Assembly: GCF_000771225.1 (NCBI RefSeq)
Contig: NZ_JDTZ01000008.1
Coordinates: 24,312 to 88,311 of the forward strand
DNA length: 64,000 bases
Origin: Bifidobacterium pseudolongum subsp. pseudolongum DSM 20099
Lineage (GTDB): Bacteria > Actinomycetota > Actinomycetes > Actinomycetales > Bifidobacteriaceae
Direction of reading: 5' to 3'
Part shown: positions 8,113 through 17,026 of the stretch, one piece after another
Position numbering within the stretch: position 1 is the first letter of the stretch
Layout: each line of letters starts with the position of its first letter
Position numbers and translations under genes: made by a program
The notes under the pieces: generated by a model
What the model saw: only the letters and a program-made list of their open reading frames with translations
The model's database searches: none
Told to the model about the DNA's origin: nothing

Positions 8113-9561
8113 ATGACAATGCGAGCTGACAGTTCAAACATCGCGCAGTACCGCGAACTGACGCAGATGGTGGATTTCGTGGAAACCGAATGGGGATTCG
8201 ACGAGGAATTCGACGCCCCCACATTCCTATGGGACCCCACCATATCGTCATGCTCGCAACACGAGGACCCGCGGCGCAACCCCACACCGGTGGCACAGCC
8301 CGATACGGCACGGCTCGTCATGGCCCAGCCGATGCAATGGTATTTCGATGGCATCGCCGCCATCACCCCAAGCGCCACCCCCACGCCCGAAGGCGGCATG
8401 GACGTGCCGTGCAAGGACATGCCGTCGTTCCGCATGGAATCGCAGGCGCTCGCCGGCGTGGAGGCGGTCGTGGCCAACGCGCTCGCGAGCACCCAGTGGC
8501 TCGACGCCACGCGCAACCTGTGCCTGGCGGTCGAACTGACCGCGCGGTTCATCGGATCGTGCGAGGACCGCCACCAGGAATGCCTGGAATACCTCAAGGA
8601 ACTCATCCAGCTTGTGCGCATCTACATGGATTCGGTGGCGCGCAACGCGGACCCCGAGACGAGCGCGCAGGCGCTGCGCATGGTGACCGACGTGGCGTGC
8701 AACGAGGACTTCCGCATCAACCCGATGCCGATGGTGGAGCTGCTCTCCTGCTGCCTGTCGTTCGCGCAGTGGGACGACACGCGCGTCTTTGCGTATGAGG
8801 CGCTGGACAACGCGGTGGCCAGCATGGACGACATGGCGCGCCAGTACGGCGACGACGCGATCGCCGACGCCCGATTCCGCGAAATGGTGACCGGCGAATA
8901 CGCGCATGAATTCGCCGATCTGGACGGGTTCGAAGGATTCGACGACGAACCGGACCCCGACACCTGCACGGACCGGCGCGAGCTGGAGCTGCACGCGCAC
9001 TTCCACTTCAAGCAGACGATGCTGCTCATGCGGCACGACCTGATGCGCATGAGCGGTGATGCGGACGGAGCCGACGCGCTGCTGCGCGAACACTGCACGA
9101 TTGCGCCGCTCGCCGACGCCTATGCGGCGCGGCTGATCCATGCACGCCGATGGCGCGACCTGCTCGAGTTCATCGACGATGTGGAAGCGCACCGCCCCGA
9201 ACAGTTCACGATCATGTTCCCCGAAGACCTTGTGCCCTACGACTGGGAGTCGCTGCGCGAAATCGCGTTGCAAGGCCTCGACGAGCGCGGGCAGTTGCAG
9301 GAGATCTACCGCGCGCGCGTGCTCGGCGCCTTCGACATGGATGAGTTGGCGGCGCTGACGAACCTGCGGCGCCTGTGCGACGACCGCACGTGGGACGAGC
9401 AGTCTGCGCGGATCGTGGACGACTACCACCGTGAAGGCCCGCATCTGGCGCGCAACCCCGTCTACGAGCACATGCTCGTGATGCGCGCCATGCGCAACGA
9501 GGCCATGCGCTACCTGGAGGATTTCCCAGACGCATGGCCCGATCTTGCGGCTATTCTCTAG
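8113..9561 (+). CDS. Acidic helical protein of unknown function
   Basis: 482 residues; no family was recognised. It has no signal peptide or membrane segment. It is strongly acidic overall, with an Asp/Glu-rich stretch at about residues 265-290 (FADLDGFEGFDDEPDPD). From about residue 110 it is predicted mostly helical, and the last 200 residues have the spacing of aromatic and Leu residues seen in TPR-like or SWIM-associated helical repeats (for example YAARLIHARRWRDLLEFI and RLCDDRTWDEQSARIV). This is an impression, not a demonstrated match. The ATG at 8113 follows AAGGGGA; an upstream GTG (8014) in frame lacks a ribosome site. It ends 15 bp from the convergent S10 peptidase gene. Confidence 0.6.
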   Translation: MTMRADSSNIAQYRELTQMVDFVETEWGFDEEFDAPTFLWDPTISSCSQHEDPRRNPTPVAQPDTARLVMAQPMQWYFDGIAAITPSATPTPEGGMDVPCKDMPSFRMESQALAGVEAVVANALASTQWLDATRNLCLAVELTARFIGSCEDRHQECLEYLKELIQLVRIYMDSVARNADPETSAQALRMVTDVACNEDFRINPMPMVELLSCCLSFAQWDDTRVFAYEALDNAVASMDDMARQYGDDAIADARFREMVTGEYAHEFADLDGFEGFDDEPDPDTCTDRRELELHAHFHFKQTMLLMRHDLMRMSGDADGADALLREHCTIAPLADAYAARLIHARRWRDLLEFIDDVEAHRPEQFTIMFPEDLVPYDWESLREIALQGLDERGQLQEIYRARVLGAFDMDELAALTNLRRLCDDRTWDEQSARIVDDYHREGPHLARNPVYEHMLVMRAMRNEAMRYLEDFPDAWPDLAAIL

Positions 9562-9576
9562 CGGTCAGCCAACCGC

Positions 9577-11058
9577 TCACTGCTCGTGGCGCTTCTCGTA
9601 GAACGCCTTGAGCTCGGGGCCGGCGGCCTCAAGCGCCATCTGGTCGCAGTACAGCATGTGGCCGTTGGAATGCACATGGTATTCGATGCGGTCCTTGAGC
9701 GCCTGCGGCAGGAACAGCTTGCCCATGTCGTGGCGCACGTTCCAGTACGGCGTGGCGGCGTCGTGGATGCCACCGAAGAACAGGATGCGGCTCGTGGGGT
9801 TGCGGCGCAACGCCGTGGCGATGTCGAACGCGACGTTCGGCGTCTGCGGCGAGCCCATCGTGCCCGGGGCCTGATGGTTCCAGTTCCACGACTCGTTGAC
9901 CTTCATCGATAGGCCTTCGTAGTTGGCGTAGCCCTTGAACCCGATGTCGCCGAGCATCTTCATGTAGACGTCCAGATAGGCGGCGTTGATCGCGTCGTAC
10001 GAGGGGTCCTCTCCCGCGAAGAACTCGTTGTCGCCCTGCACGTCCGGGTAGCCGAACGTCGTGAAGCGCGTGTCGTAGCGGCCGGTGGTCTTGCCTTCGT
10101 CGGCGAGCAGCGTCTTGCGGAACGTGTCGAGCTCGATGCGCAGCCCCTTCGCCTTGATGAAGTCCTTCGGCAGGCCGATGAGTTCGCTCATCTGGCCGGC
10201 GATCTCGTCCATCCTGTCGGCGGGCAGCTCATCGCCGAGGACGAGCGCGCCGGCGAGCGTGGAGTTCACGAAGTCGAACGCCTTGTTGTACCACTCGTAC
10301 TGATTGACACCCTTGCCGGCCTTGCCGAAGTAGTTCGCGGTGGCGGCGTACACCGGCACCATGCCCATGTAGTACGCGTCGTTGCCCGAAAGCGTGGGTG
10401 CGTAGTCCAGGATCGTGGACTGCTCGACCACACCGGTCACGCCAATGCCATGCTCGCCGAGCAGGCGGTACACCACGGCGTTGCGCATGGTGCCATAGGA
10501 TTCGCCATACAGGTAAATGGGGCTGTTGAAGCGCTTGTGTTCGGTGAGCCATGCGATGATGCCACGGGTGAACGCGTCACCATCGCCATCCACGCCCCAC
10601 ACCTTCTTGGCGTCGAAGCCGGGCGCGATGTGCGAATAGCCGGTGCCGAACGCATCGATGAACACGAGATCCGAGCTCGGCAACAGCGTGTCGGGGTTGT
10701 CTTCCACCTCGCCCACGCCGGTCAGGTGCGCCATGCCGTCGGTCTTGACGCGCACGGCGCCCATGCCGCCGATGTTGACCATGTACGATGCGCCGCCGGG
10801 GCCGCCGTTCCAGCAGAACGTGACTGGACGGTCGGACTTGTCGGATGCGTCCGAAACCTGCGAGAGCATGAACATGTGTCCGATGAGCGTGCCGTCGTCC
10901 TCGCGCACCGGCACCATTTCCGCGGTGGCCGTGTAGTTGATGGTGGCGCCGTCGGGGCCGGTCCAGACATAGTCCTTGGCGGCGGTGGCCGGAACCGGTT
11001 CGAGCGGTTCCTTCTTGTCTTCCTTCGCGCTGGATGCAGCGTTGGTTTCGTCAGTCAT
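9577..11058 (-). CDS. S10 family serine carboxypeptidase-like peptidase
   Basis: 493 residues. S10 enzymes remove C-terminal amino acids by a Ser-Asp-His triad. Visible are the oxyanion-hole motif WNGGPG (83-88), nucleophile motif GESYG with Ser187, Asp433 in GGIHDAATP and His467 in NGHML. The length fits bacterial S10 proteins. There is no signal peptide; the N-terminus is charged (EDKKEPLEP), so it should act in the cytoplasm, unusual for an acid carboxypeptidase family. It is last in a four-gene leftward operon, 29 bp after the permease stop, with Ntn hydrolase and PepC upstream, suggesting sequential trimming of an imported peptide-like substrate. Confidence 0.88.
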   Translation of the reverse strand: MTDETNAASSAKEDKKEPLEPVPATAAKDYVWTGPDGATINYTATAEMVPVREDDGTLIGHMFMLSQVSDASDKSDRPVTFCWNGGPGGASYMVNIGGMGAVRVKTDGMAHLTGVGEVEDNPDTLLPSSDLVFIDAFGTGYSHIAPGFDAKKVWGVDGDGDAFTRGIIAWLTEHKRFNSPIYLYGESYGTMRNAVVYRLLGEHGIGVTGVVEQSTILDYAPTLSGNDAYYMGMVPVYAATANYFGKAGKGVNQYEWYNKAFDFVNSTLAGALVLGDELPADRMDEIAGQMSELIGLPKDFIKAKGLRIELDTFRKTLLADEGKTTGRYDTRFTTFGYPDVQGDNEFFAGEDPSYDAINAAYLDVYMKMLGDIGFKGYANYEGLSMKVNESWNWNHQAPGTMGSPQTPNVAFDIATALRRNPTSRILFFGGIHDAATPYWNVRHDMGKLFLPQALKDRIEYHVHSNGHMLYCDQMALEAAGPELKAFYEKRHEQ

Positions 11059-11087
11059 AGTGACTCCTTAGATTGAAAATATGTGCA

Positions 11088-13196
11088 TCAGTTGGATGAG
11101 GGACCCGCGGGCTTGGACGGCGTGGACGCGCCGCCGGAAAGCGTGGGTTTGGCCGTCTTGGCGGCAGCCTCGCTGGCTTCGGCCTCGTCGACCTGCACAC
11201 GGTGCTCGGCCTTGGCGAGCGCGGCGTCGTCCTTGGCTTCGTCTTCGAGCGCATGCGCCTCGTCGATGTAGCCTTGCACGTCGGCTTCAAGCGCCTGCGC
11301 ACGGGCTTGGGCGCGCTTGGCGTCGGCGGAGGCGTCGGTCGGGACGGCTGCGGCCTTGACGTCCGCGGCGGCGGGCGCAGGCAGCATGTTGCCGTCGTCG
11401 TCGGTGTGCACCGGTTCGGGCTCATATGCGATCATCTTCATGCCGGCGTTCGGATCGCCCACAAGCGCGACCTTGGCGGGCTCGCCCGGTTCGGTGATGC
11501 CGTGCTTCTTGAGCAGCGCGGCGGCTGCGGCGGCTTGGGCGCCCGAATCCTTGGAGCTCGGCAGGTCGATCATCTCGTTGGGGTCGTACAGGTGCCTGAT
11601 CGGCTGGCCCATCGGGTTCTGGCCTTCGCTGAGCAGCGCGGTCGGGATGTTCGACAGGGCCTTGCCCGGCTTCTTGAGGCCTTCGATCTGCCACGTGAAC
11701 GGGGCGAACTGGTTCGTCGGATCGGACCAGTTGTGCTTGCGCGACGCGCGGTAGATGAGGATGCAGGCGATCAGCACGAACGCCAGCAGGCCGATGATGA
11801 TCAGGTCGTAGGTCATGCCCGAGCCGACTTCGGCCTCAAGCTGCGCAGGCGGATAGAACGCCAGGACGATGCCGAAGATGCAGGCGATGATGCCCACACC
11901 GGCCACGATCCAGGCGCCGGCCATGCCGCCGGGCACTTTGAAGCCACGTGGACGGTTCGGCTGCTGGTAACGCAGGCGCAGGAACGCGACGAACATGAGC
12001 ACGTAGTAGGTCAGGTACAGGATCGTGATGGCCTGCGTGATCAGGGCCACGAAGCCTTCAACGTTCGGCAGCAGGAACACGATGAACGCGATCACGGTCA
12101 TGAGGGCCATCTGCGTGTACATCAGGCGGCTCGGCATGCCGTGCTTGTTGTTGTTCTGCAGGAACTTGGGCAGGAAGCCCGAGCGGCCGGCCTGGCCGAG
12201 CATGTACGAAGGACCGGCGAGATTGGTGATCAGCGCGGCGAAGCTGTTGAGCATGCCGAGCCAGCAGAACACCAGGTACAGGTCGGGGAATCCGATCGTG
12301 GCGCCAAGCGCGCGGTACGTGGCGAACAGCGTGTACAGCAGGTTGATCTGCTTGTTCGGGATGACCATGGCGATGATCAACGTGCCAATGATGAAGATGA
12401 GCAGGGCGAGGATCATCGAGACGAAAATCGCGAGCGGGAACTGCCTGTTCGGCTTCTTCAGGTCCTTGATGTGCGCGGCGTTCATGTCGATGCCGGCGAA
12501 CGAGAAGAACACGCCTGCGGCCAACGCCAGTGTGGACATGCCCTCCCACTTCGGCACGAGGTTGCTCGGTGCCATGTCGATGGCCGGCGCATTGCCCTGG
12601 CACAGCCAGACGACCGCGAGGATCGTCATGACGCCCAATGGCAGGAACGTGCCCAGGATCACACCGTACTTGGCGATGTTGCTGAAGGTCTTGACGCCCT
12701 TGGTGGCAAGCCAGCAGCAGAACCAGTAATAGGCGAGCCAGCCGATCATGATCGGCAGCGTGACCTTCCAGCTATGCGAGTTCTTGGCGAAGTCCACCGC
12801 CCAATCGTATTTGGTGGTGAAGAAGCCGATGGTCGCCGACATCGAGGGGATGCCGGAGCCGAAGGTGAAGGTCGTCTGGAACCAGAGGATCAACAGACAG
12901 GCGATGGCCGGGAATGTGCCGATGCCCTCGCCGACCCAACGGAAGATGCCGCCGCGTTGGCTCCAACCGGAGGCGAGTTCGGCTGCGACCAGACCGGTCG
13001 GCAGGAAGAACAGCAACCCGCCGAGAAGGAACAATGTGACGGAGGACAGACCATAGAACGACTGCTGCACGTCGTTCGCCAGGCCGGCGATGACCGTGAC
13101 GTTCATCATGATCAACGCGATGGTGGTGAGGTTGCCTGCGCCCCCCTTGGCGCCTTTGACTACGGCACCGGATTTTGATTTGGTATTTGCACTCAT
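11088..13196 (-). CDS. APC superfamily amino acid permease, GadC-like, with long C-terminal tail
   Basis: 702 residues. The first ~505 form a 12-helix APC transporter of the glutamate:GABA antiporter type. The segments NVTVIAGLANDVQQSFYGLSS, LVAAELASGWSQRGGIFRWV and FFSFAGIDMNAAHIKDLKKP match the GadC pattern (helices 1, 2 and the loop after helix 6). The remaining ~190 residues are cytoplasmic, first Pro/Leu-mixed, then Ala/Glu/Asp-rich and probably helical. GadC itself has about 511 residues with a short C-plug, so this tail is exceptional. No gadB decarboxylase is nearby; the neighbours are peptidases. The start at 13196 has CAGGAAAT upstream and is preferred over an upstream GTG. Confidence 0.85.
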   Translation of the reverse strand: MSANTKSKSGAVVKGAKGGAGNLTTIALIMMNVTVIAGLANDVQQSFYGLSSVTLFLLGGLLFFLPTGLVAAELASGWSQRGGIFRWVGEGIGTFPAIACLLILWFQTTFTFGSGIPSMSATIGFFTTKYDWAVDFAKNSHSWKVTLPIMIGWLAYYWFCCWLATKGVKTFSNIAKYGVILGTFLPLGVMTILAVVWLCQGNAPAIDMAPSNLVPKWEGMSTLALAAGVFFSFAGIDMNAAHIKDLKKPNRQFPLAIFVSMILALLIFIIGTLIIAMVIPNKQINLLYTLFATYRALGATIGFPDLYLVFCWLGMLNSFAALITNLAGPSYMLGQAGRSGFLPKFLQNNNKHGMPSRLMYTQMALMTVIAFIVFLLPNVEGFVALITQAITILYLTYYVLMFVAFLRLRYQQPNRPRGFKVPGGMAGAWIVAGVGIIACIFGIVLAFYPPAQLEAEVGSGMTYDLIIIGLLAFVLIACILIYRASRKHNWSDPTNQFAPFTWQIEGLKKPGKALSNIPTALLSEGQNPMGQPIRHLYDPNEMIDLPSSKDSGAQAAAAAALLKKHGITEPGEPAKVALVGDPNAGMKMIAYEPEPVHTDDDGNMLPAPAAADVKAAAVPTDASADAKRAQARAQALEADVQGYIDEAHALEDEAKDDAALAKAEHRVQVDEAEASEAAAKTAKPTLSGGASTPSKPAGPSSN

Positions 13197-13252
13197 GATT
13201 TCCTGCTTATCTTGCACAACGACGAAGCGGGGCCGAAGCCCCGCGTCTCATA

Positions 13253-14611
13253 TCACGGTTCCGGGTTGAAGGTGTTCCAGTATGGCAGCACTTCGGGCTC
13301 GGCGTCGTACGCCTTGACCACGTCGTCAGGCAGGTATTCCCTGCGCACGGCGACCTCATAGTTGTATTCGGTGAACCACGAGTCATCCATGATGAAGTAG
13401 CCTTGGTGGCCGACCGGCTTGCCATGCGCGGTGGTGCCCCACGAGTTCTCGACCTTCCAGCGAATCGGGTTGCCGTCCTCGTCGAGGTCGACGCCCGCGA
13501 TCATCATCGCGTGGGTGGGCAGGCTCTGGTTATATTGGAAGCGCTCGCCCTTGTTGAGCTTGAACTCAAGGCCCATCATCTTCTGCACGTCGTACAGGTT
13601 GAGGGACATGATGCCCTTCGCGAAGTCGGAGTCCTGCAGCACATCGCAGCCGAACCAGACCGGTTCGCCCGCCTTGAGCTGCTTGATCGTGGCCTGCTTC
13701 ATCACGTCGATCGGCACGTTGACGTAACGGCAGCGGCGCTTGGCGCCGAGCACTTCGCCCGTCATGTCGATCTCATAGGCCTTGTTGTACGCCATGCCTT
13801 CCACCGGCAGATTGATGACACCGATGCAATCGTCGAGCTTGACATCGCCCAGGTACTTCTTGTAGAACTCGAGCGGGGTCAGGCCGCGGTCCGCATGGTA
13901 TTTCTTGTCGGTGTCGCGGTAGACGAAGTCGACCGTCTGTGGCGGTTCGCCGAAGCTCACACACAGCACGCGGTAGATGTCGGACAGCATGCTCTTGCGC
14001 GCTTCCTCGATGTCCGCCTCCGACTTGCCTTCGGCGACGAGCTTGCGCAGCGCATACGCGTCTTCGCGCAGCATGCGGTTGAGCAGCGCGTCGAGCTCGG
14101 ACGAGTTCTTGGTCACCGCGGTCTCCGGCATGGCCTCCTCTGGCACAACGCCGTACTTCTCAACGAGCGCGACGATCGGGTCGAAATCGCCACCGTCCTG
14201 CTGCGGGGTGGCCAGCAGGAAGTCGATGCGGCGGTCGTTGAGGTCGCTGCCCGCGTACTTGATGATGTTCTCCATGAAGAAGTTCGACTTTTCGAGCTTG
14301 TCATAGAAGAAGTTGTATGCCTGCGACAGTTCGAAGCTCCCCTTGGGCAGCTTGAGCTTCTTTTCCATATGGAAGCGCAGGAAGTTGAGCGCGGAATACA
14401 TCCAGCAACGGCCCGACTGGCGCTGGTTCGCCACGGCTTCGTCATCCACGTCCACCGAGAACACGAAATTGTTCTTGGTGACGACGACGCTCTCACGCTC
14501 GCTCGACGCGTGGATGCCGTTGTTCTTCACGGCCTGCTCCACTATCTGCTGGGCGGCGTCCTTCTTGTAGGCCTGGGCCATGCGCGCCAGATCCTCTGTG
14601 GTCAATTCCAT
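13253..14611 (-). CDS. pepC: Aminopeptidase C (C1 family cysteine peptidase, bleomycin hydrolase type)
   Basis: 452 residues. Cytosolic PepC removes N-terminal residues from oligopeptides and normally forms a hexamer. The papain-like triad is complete: Cys69 in QRQSGRCWMYSALNF, His367 in LPTHAMMIAGVD and Asn389 in KVENSWG. The length is standard for lactic and bifidobacterial PepC. The C-terminal residues of bleomycin hydrolases restrict the enzyme to aminopeptidase action; the end here is PYWNTFNPEP. The ATG at 14611 is preceded by AAGGAAAGG 9 bp upstream; a TTG two codons earlier is less likely. It lies 47 bp after the Ntn hydrolase gene in the peptidase operon. Confidence 0.93.
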   Translation of the reverse strand: MELTTEDLARMAQAYKKDAAQQIVEQAVKNNGIHASSERESVVVTKNNFVFSVDVDDEAVANQRQSGRCWMYSALNFLRFHMEKKLKLPKGSFELSQAYNFFYDKLEKSNFFMENIIKYAGSDLNDRRIDFLLATPQQDGGDFDPIVALVEKYGVVPEEAMPETAVTKNSSELDALLNRMLREDAYALRKLVAEGKSEADIEEARKSMLSDIYRVLCVSFGEPPQTVDFVYRDTDKKYHADRGLTPLEFYKKYLGDVKLDDCIGVINLPVEGMAYNKAYEIDMTGEVLGAKRRCRYVNVPIDVMKQATIKQLKAGEPVWFGCDVLQDSDFAKGIMSLNLYDVQKMMGLEFKLNKGERFQYNQSLPTHAMMIAGVDLDEDGNPIRWKVENSWGTTAHGKPVGHQGYFIMDDSWFTEYNYEVAVRREYLPDDVVKAYDAEPEVLPYWNTFNPEP

Positions 14612-14658
14612 GATCAATGCCTTTCCTTATGCGGTAATCCCGGATTGTTGTATGGCGT

Positions 14659-16017
14659 TCAGTCGAACAGCGTCCACGGCTGGCTCGGGCGGTCATACAG
14701 GTAACCGCGCTGCCAGTTCCATTGCGGGTGCTGGGCCATGAACTCATCCGCGTCGAACGACTCGCCGTCCGCGCGTCCGAAGATGCCCCACATGCGCAGT
14801 GCCTCGATGTCTTCGGCACTGGCGCATTTGCCGTCGCACGAGCCGCCCGGGAAGAACGGCACATTCCACACACCGTGCGGATCGTCGGCGTAGTATTGCG
14901 GATCAACGTCGTAATGCGCGCAGATGTTGCGCGAGCATGCGTTGATGTACCCCAGATAGGGGTCGAATTTGTCCGCCAGGATGCGCTTGGCCACATCGTC
15001 GTCGATGGTGCCCGCAAGCTGCGGCATGAGTTGTTCGAACCGGGCGCGGCGCGCACCGGTCTGCTGGCGCACGTCGTTGTAGCCGTTGTCGACGCATTCG
15101 AGGTTGCGGATGCGCGGGTTGTGGCACGCGTTGCAGCCATAGTAGAAGCCGTCGGTCGTGCGCAGCAGCTCCTGATGCTTGAGACCCTGCTCATAGCGCG
15201 CGATCTCGCCATTCTTGGTGTCGGCGAGCAGCCAGATGTTGGCGTAGCCGCCGTTGTTGCCCTGATTCGCAAGGTCGACCCATTCGTCGATCGAATTGGC
15301 GTATTGCGTGGCCTTGCGCGAGCGCACGTATTCGGGTATGCCGTTGACGTCGTAGCCCACAAAGCCGGCGATCGTGGTCTCGGTGATGCCCAAGCCGGCG
15401 GAGGTGACGTAGAAGTCGGTCATCGAATCGATGTAGCCCGGCACGGTCTGCATCTTGAAGCGGTTGCCGTGGGCCGGCACCACTTCTTCGCACACGTTGA
15501 AGTACTGGCCGCTCCAGAAATCGTCGAAGCTTTCATGGGCGATGACGGGCCGGCCGTCCGCCGTGGCGGAGCCGGTGGCCACGAAGCCCGAGCAATGGGA
15601 GCCCTTGGGACCCGCCGGCGGGTTGTTGGAGTACTGCGCAGCGACCTGCGGCCACCAGTAGCCGGTCAGTTCCATCCATGCGTTCCAGCCGATGATGTCG
15701 CCGAGCGTCGTGGGGAACCCACCGGCGGTGAATCCGTCAGCCATGCCCTGCATCTCATCGAGGTATTCCTGCTCGATGTGCGCCTGATGGAGCTTCACGG
15801 CTTGTTCCACAAAGAACGAGTAGTCCATGCCGAGCGTTTCGAGCGTCATGTGTGTGTAGACGCGGATGGCGTCACGGAACTCGTCGGTGAGTAGGTAGCC
15901 GTGCTGGAACCCGATTTCGTAGGGTTCGCCTTCCACGTGCAGGTAATGCCAACCATTGATGTCGTCGCGGCTCGCCTTGTCCACAATGGCACGCTGCTGA
16001 TCCGTAAGTTCTGTCAT
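14659..16017 (-). CDS. C45-like / phospholipase B-like Ntn hydrolase
   Basis: 452 residues. It resembles autoproteolytic N-terminal nucleophile hydrolases of the C45 acyltransferase and phospholipase B-like group. The N-terminal pattern EGEPYEIGFQHGYLL and the nucleophile segment SHCSGFVATGSATADGRP, with Cys142 as the likely new N-terminus after self-cleavage, support this. The region VIAHESFDDFWSGQYFNV that follows is the typical beta-strand pair. Substrates in the group include penicillin, acyl-amino acid amides and phospholipids, so the true substrate is open. There is no export signal. It is the first gene of the four-gene operon, with PepC 47 bp downstream, and looks like an amidase feeding the peptidases. 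Confidence 0.75.
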   Translation of the reverse strand: MTELTDQQRAIVDKASRDDINGWHYLHVEGEPYEIGFQHGYLLTDEFRDAIRVYTHMTLETLGMDYSFFVEQAVKLHQAHIEQEYLDEMQGMADGFTAGGFPTTLGDIIGWNAWMELTGYWWPQVAAQYSNNPPAGPKGSHCSGFVATGSATADGRPVIAHESFDDFWSGQYFNVCEEVVPAHGNRFKMQTVPGYIDSMTDFYVTSAGLGITETTIAGFVGYDVNGIPEYVRSRKATQYANSIDEWVDLANQGNNGGYANIWLLADTKNGEIARYEQGLKHQELLRTTDGFYYGCNACHNPRIRNLECVDNGYNDVRQQTGARRARFEQLMPQLAGTIDDDVAKRILADKFDPYLGYINACSRNICAHYDVDPQYYADDPHGVWNVPFFPGGSCDGKCASAEDIEALRMWGIFGRADGESFDADEFMAQHPQWNWQRGYLYDRPSQPWTLFD

Positions 16018-16060
16018 GACCGGTCCTTAGTGCCTCTTATCGGATACGCTTTCACGATAG

Positions 16061-16134
16061 AACCGTAAAAAATGCGGACCTTAATGTTTCAATCAAGGCA
16101 TAATACGCTACAGGCGTTGTGGAAAAACCGTAAA
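16061..16134 (-). promoter_or_regulatory. Possible promoter/operator of the peptidase operon
   Basis: In this AT-rich gap a TATTAT (minus strand, 16105-16100) could be the -10 element of the leftward operon, about 80 bp before the first start codon; the -35 region is poor. Two copies of AACCGTAAA (16061-16069 and 16126-16134, 65 bp apart) flank it and may be operator sites. The rest of 16135-16291 shows no gene. Confidence 0.3.
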
Positions 16135-16291
16135 TTCATGCTCTTATGCGAGAAATGTGAATGTTTTTCACCCTACAAACAAACTCCGCCGTCGGTATCC
16201 GGTTGGTTGTGGCACCTCTGACCAATAAGCGACGCGGTGGCCACGGGAATATACGCGCCTTGACCGACATTTTCCGGCCCAAACATAACAG

Positions 16292-16327
16292 AATCCCTCC
16301 TGCCGCCATATGGCGGCAGGAGGGATT
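16292..16327. terminator. 36-bp perfect palindrome downstream of def
   Basis: A perfect inverted repeat with 16-bp arms (AATCCCTCCTGCCGCC) around ATAT lies 8 bp past the def stop. It is a strong hairpin for the leftward glmM-def transcript, but no U-tract follows it. Confidence 0.75.
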
Positions 16328-16335
16328 TACAGCGA

Positions 16336-16983
16336 TCAGAGGTCGAATCCGAGCTCCTTCGCGGCTTGCGTGGGCACCGGGTCTTCGCACCAGAAGTCTT
16401 CGAGGTTCTCCACGGTCGTCAACGAGCGGATCTCCGCCTTGTCGATATACAACTCGCCGCTCAAATGGTCGGTCTCGTGCTGGAAGATGCGCGCAGGCCA
16501 GCCATGCAGGCGTTCCTCATGGCGGTTGCCTTCCTCGTCATGCCAGTGGGCCACAATGTCGAGCCAGCGCTTGCGCACCGCCTGGTAGCCTTCCACGCTG
16601 AGGCAGCCCTCGTAGAACGAGCGCGTCTCCTCTCCCACCGGCTCATAGGCGGGGTTGATGATCACATGGAACGGGAACTCTGCGATCTCACGCGGGTCGT
16701 CGTCACCGTCGGCATGGTCCTCCACCACGGCGAGCGCAAGGTTCAGCCCAATCTGCGGGCCCGCCAGCCCGACGCCCGGTGCGGCGAGCATCGTGGTGCG
16801 CATCGCCTCGATGAGTTTGTGCAGCGTGTGCTTGCTCAACTGGCCGTCGTACTGCACGCATTGTGCGCGCAGCACCGGCTCGCCGGCCTCGACGATCGGC
16901 AATACGCCGTGGTCGGCGGATTTGAGCAGCCGTTCCACGTCCCTGTTGAGCGCCATGTCGACGCGCTTGTGCGATCCGAACAT
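16336..16983 (-). CDS. def: Peptide deformylase
   Basis: 215 residues. It removes the N-formyl group from nascent proteins using a metal held by one Cys and two His. All three motifs are present: GVGLAGPQIG (71-80; the usual second Ala is Gly), EGCLS with Cys127, and HETDH with His169, catalytic Glu170 and His173. It is about 40 residues longer than E. coli Def, chiefly an N-terminal helix extension and an acidic insertion near residues 90-100, as often seen in actinobacteria. It follows glmM by 43 bp on the same strand and ends at a strong palindromic terminator. Confidence 0.95.
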   Translation of the reverse strand: MFGSHKRVDMALNRDVERLLKSADHGVLPIVEAGEPVLRAQCVQYDGQLSKHTLHKLIEAMRTTMLAAPGVGLAGPQIGLNLALAVVEDHADGDDDPREIAEFPFHVIINPAYEPVGEETRSFYEGCLSVEGYQAVRKRWLDIVAHWHDEEGNRHEERLHGWPARIFQHETDHLSGELYIDKAEIRSLTTVENLEDFWCEDPVPTQAAKELGFDL

Positions 16984-17026
16984 CCGTATCCTTCTCTCTT
17001 CTATATAAGGTATGTCTACTGTGCGC

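Noticed and set aside
16136..16601. Small frames in the gap upstream of def
   Set aside because: They run through the palindromic terminator into the antisense of def and lack ribosome sites.
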